A stretch of DNA of 64,000 nucleotides from Nymphaea colorata. Lineage: Eukaryota > Streptophyta > Magnoliopsida > Nymphaeales > Nymphaeaceae. Position numbers and translations under genes: made by a program. The stretch spans positions 5,714,972-5,778,971 of the forward strand of contig NC_045146.1 in NCBI RefSeq assembly GCF_008831285.2, read 5' to 3'. The notes under the pieces were generated by a model. That model was given only the letters and a program-made list of their open reading frames with translations. It searched no databases and was not told the origin of the DNA. This document shows, piece after piece, positions 60,471 through 64,000 of this stretch. Positions within the stretch are counted from its first letter, which is position 1; every line of letters starts with the position of its first letter.

Positions 60471-61151
60471 ATGGATGATGCTGAATCCAGGTCTTATGAT
60501 GATGGAATCATGGTTCACCATGAAAACTCCACCAGTTTTTGTCAGTCATCATCTTCAGAAGACCTTCGGCTGGATCATCAGTTCAGGAAGAACACAGCTT
60601 GTATGCACACACACATTTGTCATCACACGCACACCCAAGTTTTTGCCCCAGCGTCAGACGGTGGGAAAGAACAGAAACAGAGCCTCATAACCAAGCCAAG
60701 GAAAACTTCAGGGAACAAAGAAGCAGTGAGGAAGTACAGGGAGAAGAAGAAAGCACACGCTGCTTACTTAGAGGAGGAGGTTAAGAAACTACGGGCTTTG
60801 AATCAGCAACTGGTAGGGAAACTGCAGAGCCAGGCGTGTCTGGAAGCAGAGGTGCTGAGGCTGAAATCTCTGCTGCTAGAGTTAAAGGACAGGATTGGTA
60901 TTGAACTCGGCGCCATTCTTCCTTCCCAAAGAACTCGTGCAGGAACCTTCAAGGAAGGAGATGGCAACCCACCATTTGGTTGCCATGCCAACGCAGATCG
61001 AAACCCGGCGACCGGCGGGCAAGAAGGAACCTGTACTGCACCTGTTGTTTCCAACTGTGCAGTTAACATAAATGGGGATGATGCAGATTGTTTGGGGAAT
61101 ATTGGGGGTCACCATGAACAGATGATTCCGAGCTCCAACTGTGGAGGGTAG
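60471..61151 (+). CDS. Group F bZIP transcription factor (bZIP19/23/24 family), single coding exon
   Basis: F-group bZIPs are plant nuclear regulators; bZIP19 and bZIP23 sense zinc through a Cys/His-rich motif and switch on zinc-uptake genes, while bZIP24 is linked to salt response. The CDS encodes 226 residues. The Cys/His motif is CMHTHICHHTHTQ at residues 44-56. The basic region is NKEAVRKYREKKKAHAAYL with N82, R90 and L100 in the invariant N-x7-R-x9-L spacing. A leucine zipper follows, with L107, L114 and V128 in heptad register. The stretch REKKKAHAAYLEEEV followed by LEAEVLRLKSLLLELKDRI is characteristic of group F. The usual motif has two halves joined by a C-N-P-x-G-P linker; here the linker and one His/Cys pair are missing. 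The ATG at 60471 is chosen because the frame upstream lacks ATG. The C-terminus is short, closer to bZIP24. Confidence 0.9.
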   Translation: MDDAESRSYDDGIMVHHENSTSFCQSSSSEDLRLDHQFRKNTACMHTHICHHTHTQVFAPASDGGKEQKQSLITKPRKTSGNKEAVRKYREKKKAHAAYLEEEVKKLRALNQQLVGKLQSQACLEAEVLRLKSLLLELKDRIGIELGAILPSQRTRAGTFKEGDGNPPFGCHANADRNPATGGQEGTCTAPVVSNCAVNINGDDADCLGNIGGHHEQMIPSSNCGG

Positions 61152-62024
61152 AGGCATATATTTGCATTCTAGGCTTCTCTTGTATCTAGTACTGACTGAA
61201 CCTGATAAAACACTAGATGGGGACATTGCTGATGTTATGAGGGGAAATTTATGAACATGAGCATTGCGATTGTGCAATTTGCTGTAATGCATGTTGTACG
61301 ATGGAAAGGTCTCTTAGTTCCGATCGGAAATGCTGGGAGATAGGCTCTCCTCTTTAAACTTGAAATGTACATTAAAAAAAGAAGGGTTCCAGTGAGCATC
61401 AAGAATCAAGCGACTAAAGAAACAAAACTGGAGAACTCTGCAACTCCAAAAAGAAAAAGAAAATCAGAAAACAGCTTTAAGTGAGGAAAGGTCTCTTAGT
61501 TTCCATGGAGAAAGAGAAGCTAAATGATGAGGAATAAGAATCTTAATCGGAACCATATTCTTCCCTCTGCGTGAGGGCATTGGTCTTTGCTTAATTTGTA
61601 AACCCCATATGTGAGGGAAAATAAGGTTTTACTGTGGGAACTTCTCAACTAGAAGGGTTTTCTCCCATGTCTTATTCGCACGACCTGAGAAAAAGTGGAT
61701 CACCTAAACAAAAAAAAAAAAAGAAAAAAATGGCAAAGTTAACTGTCACAAGAAACGAAGTTTTGCCAATAAAAAATTTATTCCTCTCGAAAGAGATGAA
61801 AATTTTTTCCTTAGCAAAGGGGATTGGACAGACAAAATTTATCGTGAAAGAACTTTTTTTTCAAAAAAAATAAAAAAAAAGAAAGGAAAAATGTGATTGA
61901 TGAGGAGATCAAACATTTACATGTACACAACAAATTCATTATCTCATATTATTGTTATTATAATACTTGGTTTTTTATATTATTGTCCTCGAATTATTAA
62001 GTCATTTAGATATAGTATTTTTGA
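61152..62024 (+). other. 3' region of the bZIP gene and AT-rich spacer
   Basis: It is unique sequence with A-runs; no gene or repeat was recognised. A plus-strand frame at 61634-61873 is A-rich and without a domain. Confidence 0.35.
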
Positions 62025-62350
62025 TATCAATATATCTGATTTGAATCGAATATCCGACCACTATTTTAATAAAAAGGTAGATATATAAAAAAAATTAACA
62101 TTCGATTAAAAAATCGAAACAGATTTGAATTTAGAAAATGACATCTGTTTGGATTCAAATTCAAATCAGATTCTAGATCAGCTAGCTTATGTTCAAAGTT
62201 CAGATTTGGATTCAGATGTGAATGTAAAAGTTAGATCTAAATCGGATTTGAATTGTGAAATTAGATTTTTAGATTCAGATTGTCTTTTTTTCTTTGGTAG
62301 ACAAAAACAAATTATTTGAAACAAACTTGAATATTCGAAAAGAGCGGATG
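62025..62350. repeat. CGGAT-rich dispersed repeat, copy 3 (diverged)
   Basis: It opens with TTTGAATCGAATATCCGA as copy 1 does, then carries ATTCGATTAAAAAATCG and repeated CAGATTTGGATTCAGAT. It closes with AAAGAGCGGATGGATAT, like the AAAAGCGGAC end of copy 2. It is the most diverged of the three copies. Confidence 0.5.
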
Positions 62351-62743
62351 GATATGGGCAATTGTCCACACGAACCTCAAAAAACTTTTCGATTTTCTAT
62401 TTCATATTTTTGAGTATTTTTTTTTCACATGTGTATATATTACGCCAAAATTTTATAGCACGGCTCCTCCATTCAACAAAAAAAAAGTTATGGTCCTCAT
62501 CATTTCCCCAGAAATGGGAAATGGCCCTGAAACTTTACTCACATCTACGAAACAAGCCACCTCGACAAAATCAATTTGAGCTAGGTGGGAGATGTATTTC
62601 TAAACGTTGTCATTTTAATTATCGTGTTATTCCCATTGTCGCGGTTAGTGGCGAAACCAAAAAAATTGGTTGGAGGGGCACTTGTTTAAACAAACTCAAA
62701 TCTGATATGGCACTTTTATCCCTCCGACATCCTTGTTTGAGGG

Positions 62744-63095
62744 TAGGGCTAAGCATCGGGCTCAAGTACCTGAGGGGTACCCAGTACTCATTCTGAAAAA
62801 ACCAGCTCGGGCTAACCCAACAATGTATTGAGCCGGTCCGATTCAGCCCAATAAATTATTTAACAATTTTATTTTCTTAATACTATATATTTTATTATTA
62901 AAAATATATTTTATATTCAAAAGAATTTATTTTATATTTAAAAATTATTTTTTTATTTGAACCAAAGCGGGCTGAACTAAGGTAGAGCTTGGGCTCGGGT
63001 TTCAAGCATCGAGTCGGCCTGGGCTCAGGTTTCATGTGTTGGCCCGACTCGAGTCCGACTCTTATCCGGCCCGGCCGGCCCTATGTCCAGGCCTA
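62744..63095. mobile_element. hAT-like non-autonomous element (352 bp) with near-perfect 8-bp duplication
   Basis: The ends are TAGGGCTAAGCATCGGGC and, inverted, TAGGCCTGGACATAGGGC. TTTGAGGG (62736-62743) and TTGGAGGG (63096-63103) flank it, an 8-bp duplication with one change. GC-rich GGGCT/GGCCC ends enclose an AT-rich middle. No coding capacity. Confidence 0.65.
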
Positions 63096-63103
63096 TTGGA
63101 GGG

Positions 63104-64000
63104 GCCAACAAAGTTTTTATTATTATTTTATTACTTCAAATTGGTTCTAACATAACTTTTAAAAATACTAAACGAGCATATAGAGGTCGATGCAGATTCG
63201 CAGATACAAACCTGATTCACCCTGCGCCCCTGCAAACTGGCGACAATTTCACTTAAATTGCACCATCTAGCGTTGCTAGATTTATGCCAATGTAGATGAA
63301 GATTTTTTATGTATTTCATTGGTGGGCATTTGGAAATAGGAACGCTAATAGTATTCTATAAATATGTCTCAATCTATAATGTTAAGAGCATAAATGGGCA
63401 GCCATGGTCAGGTGTTACTGCTGCAGTAGAGGTGCATTGGAAACAAAGTGCCTAAATTTCAATTTGAATCGAATAGGTCGCAATTCGCCGATTCGTTGAG
63501 CGATGCAAGGGAACCCAGTGTTTATATATATATATATATATATGCTGCATTGCCATTGCCAATAACTTCCTTTAGAATCTCTTGGACCGTGGCCAAACAC
63601 TTCCTTTTACTGTAGTAGAAACGGTTAACATTAAAAGTTTTAAATAAGGTACTTGAAGTTGACCGTCAGAACTAACCAGATCTGGAGGTAGGCGGGGCGG
63701 GAACCTCGGGCCAGCCCAGTCCGGCCCGATGCCTGGTCCAAGGACCTAGCATACATATGCCACGGATGAATTTTCCAAGTCTGAATGAGAGACCTAAATC
63801 ATAAAATAAAACTGATGGTCCAGCCAAATGCCCCATGTCAAACTCAATTACGAGTTCAGGTAGGGATGCCACCAACTTGTACTTATGCATCTTTTTCAAC
63901 ATCAAATAAATCTTTTCCTGCGTCAACTTCTGATTTTCTTTAATAATGAAATCCCCATCTTCACACTCATGTCAGTTCCCTAAAGCAACGTCTGATGTAG
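63104..64000. other. Right-edge intergenic DNA
   Basis: It holds a TA microsatellite (about 63522-63544) and a GC-rich block at 63690-63750 (CTCGGGCCAGCCCAGTCC, CCGATGCC) that resembles one end of the 62.7-kb element. A minus-strand frame at 63672-63926 overlaps that block and has no recognised domain. Confidence 0.35.

Overview
The window is nuclear DNA from a flowering plant. The evidence is spliced genes with GT-AG introns, a chlorophyll-breakdown enzyme, a plant-specific group F bZIP factor, many AT-rich introns and a high load of plant-type transposons. The species cannot be fixed from the sequence; the TE-filled introns do not decide it.

Four host genes are supported. (1) At the left edge, minus strand, are the first two coding exons of an elongation factor 1-beta gene (eEF1B); the rest lies beyond base 1. 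(2) At 7.2-10.3 kb, minus strand, is a complete five-exon pheophytinase gene (PPH) with its catalytic triad. (3) At 16.7-33.8 kb, minus strand, is a seven-exon ZNF830-type C2H2 zinc-finger gene. Its 334 codons are spread over 17 kb because intron 3 (9.9 kb) and intron 2 hold many transposons. (4) At 60.5-61.2 kb, plus strand, is an F-group bZIP gene (zinc-sensor family) with a contracted Cys/His-rich motif. I see no operon-like or pathway link between these genes.

Most of the rest is mobile or repetitive DNA. From left to right: a hAT miniature element with a perfect 8-bp duplication (1.8 kb); a CGGAT-rich repeat (2.3 kb); a Copia remnant that has lost its reverse transcriptase (2.8-4.0 kb); a 415-bp element with a perfect 9-bp duplication (5.0 kb); a Tourist-like MITE (5.8 kb); a tRNA-derived SINE with a perfect 15-bp duplication (15.5 kb). 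The big ZNF830 introns hold three copies of a palindromic ATCGTAC family, a long inverted-repeat element and a Harbinger-like element. Next come a 151-bp tandem duplication (35 kb), a 5'-truncated LINE (40.2-43.5 kb), a decayed FAR1/Mutator transposase with an antiparallel Ulp1-like fragment and minisatellites (45.4-48.0 kb), and a satellite array with a unit of about 145-150 bp (48.2-49.2 kb). From 51.7 to 58.7 kb is a nested pair of Copia elements: a full-length 5.4-kb copy with 298- and 294-bp LTRs sits inside the gag of an older copy in the opposite orientation. The right end carries another CGGAT repeat and a 352-bp hAT-like element.

No CRISPR array, rRNA gene or functional tRNA gene was found. 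I did not find a clear new multi-gene system. The strongest leads are the contracted zinc-sensor motif, the satellite array beside the MULE remains, and the intron-nested palindromic element family.
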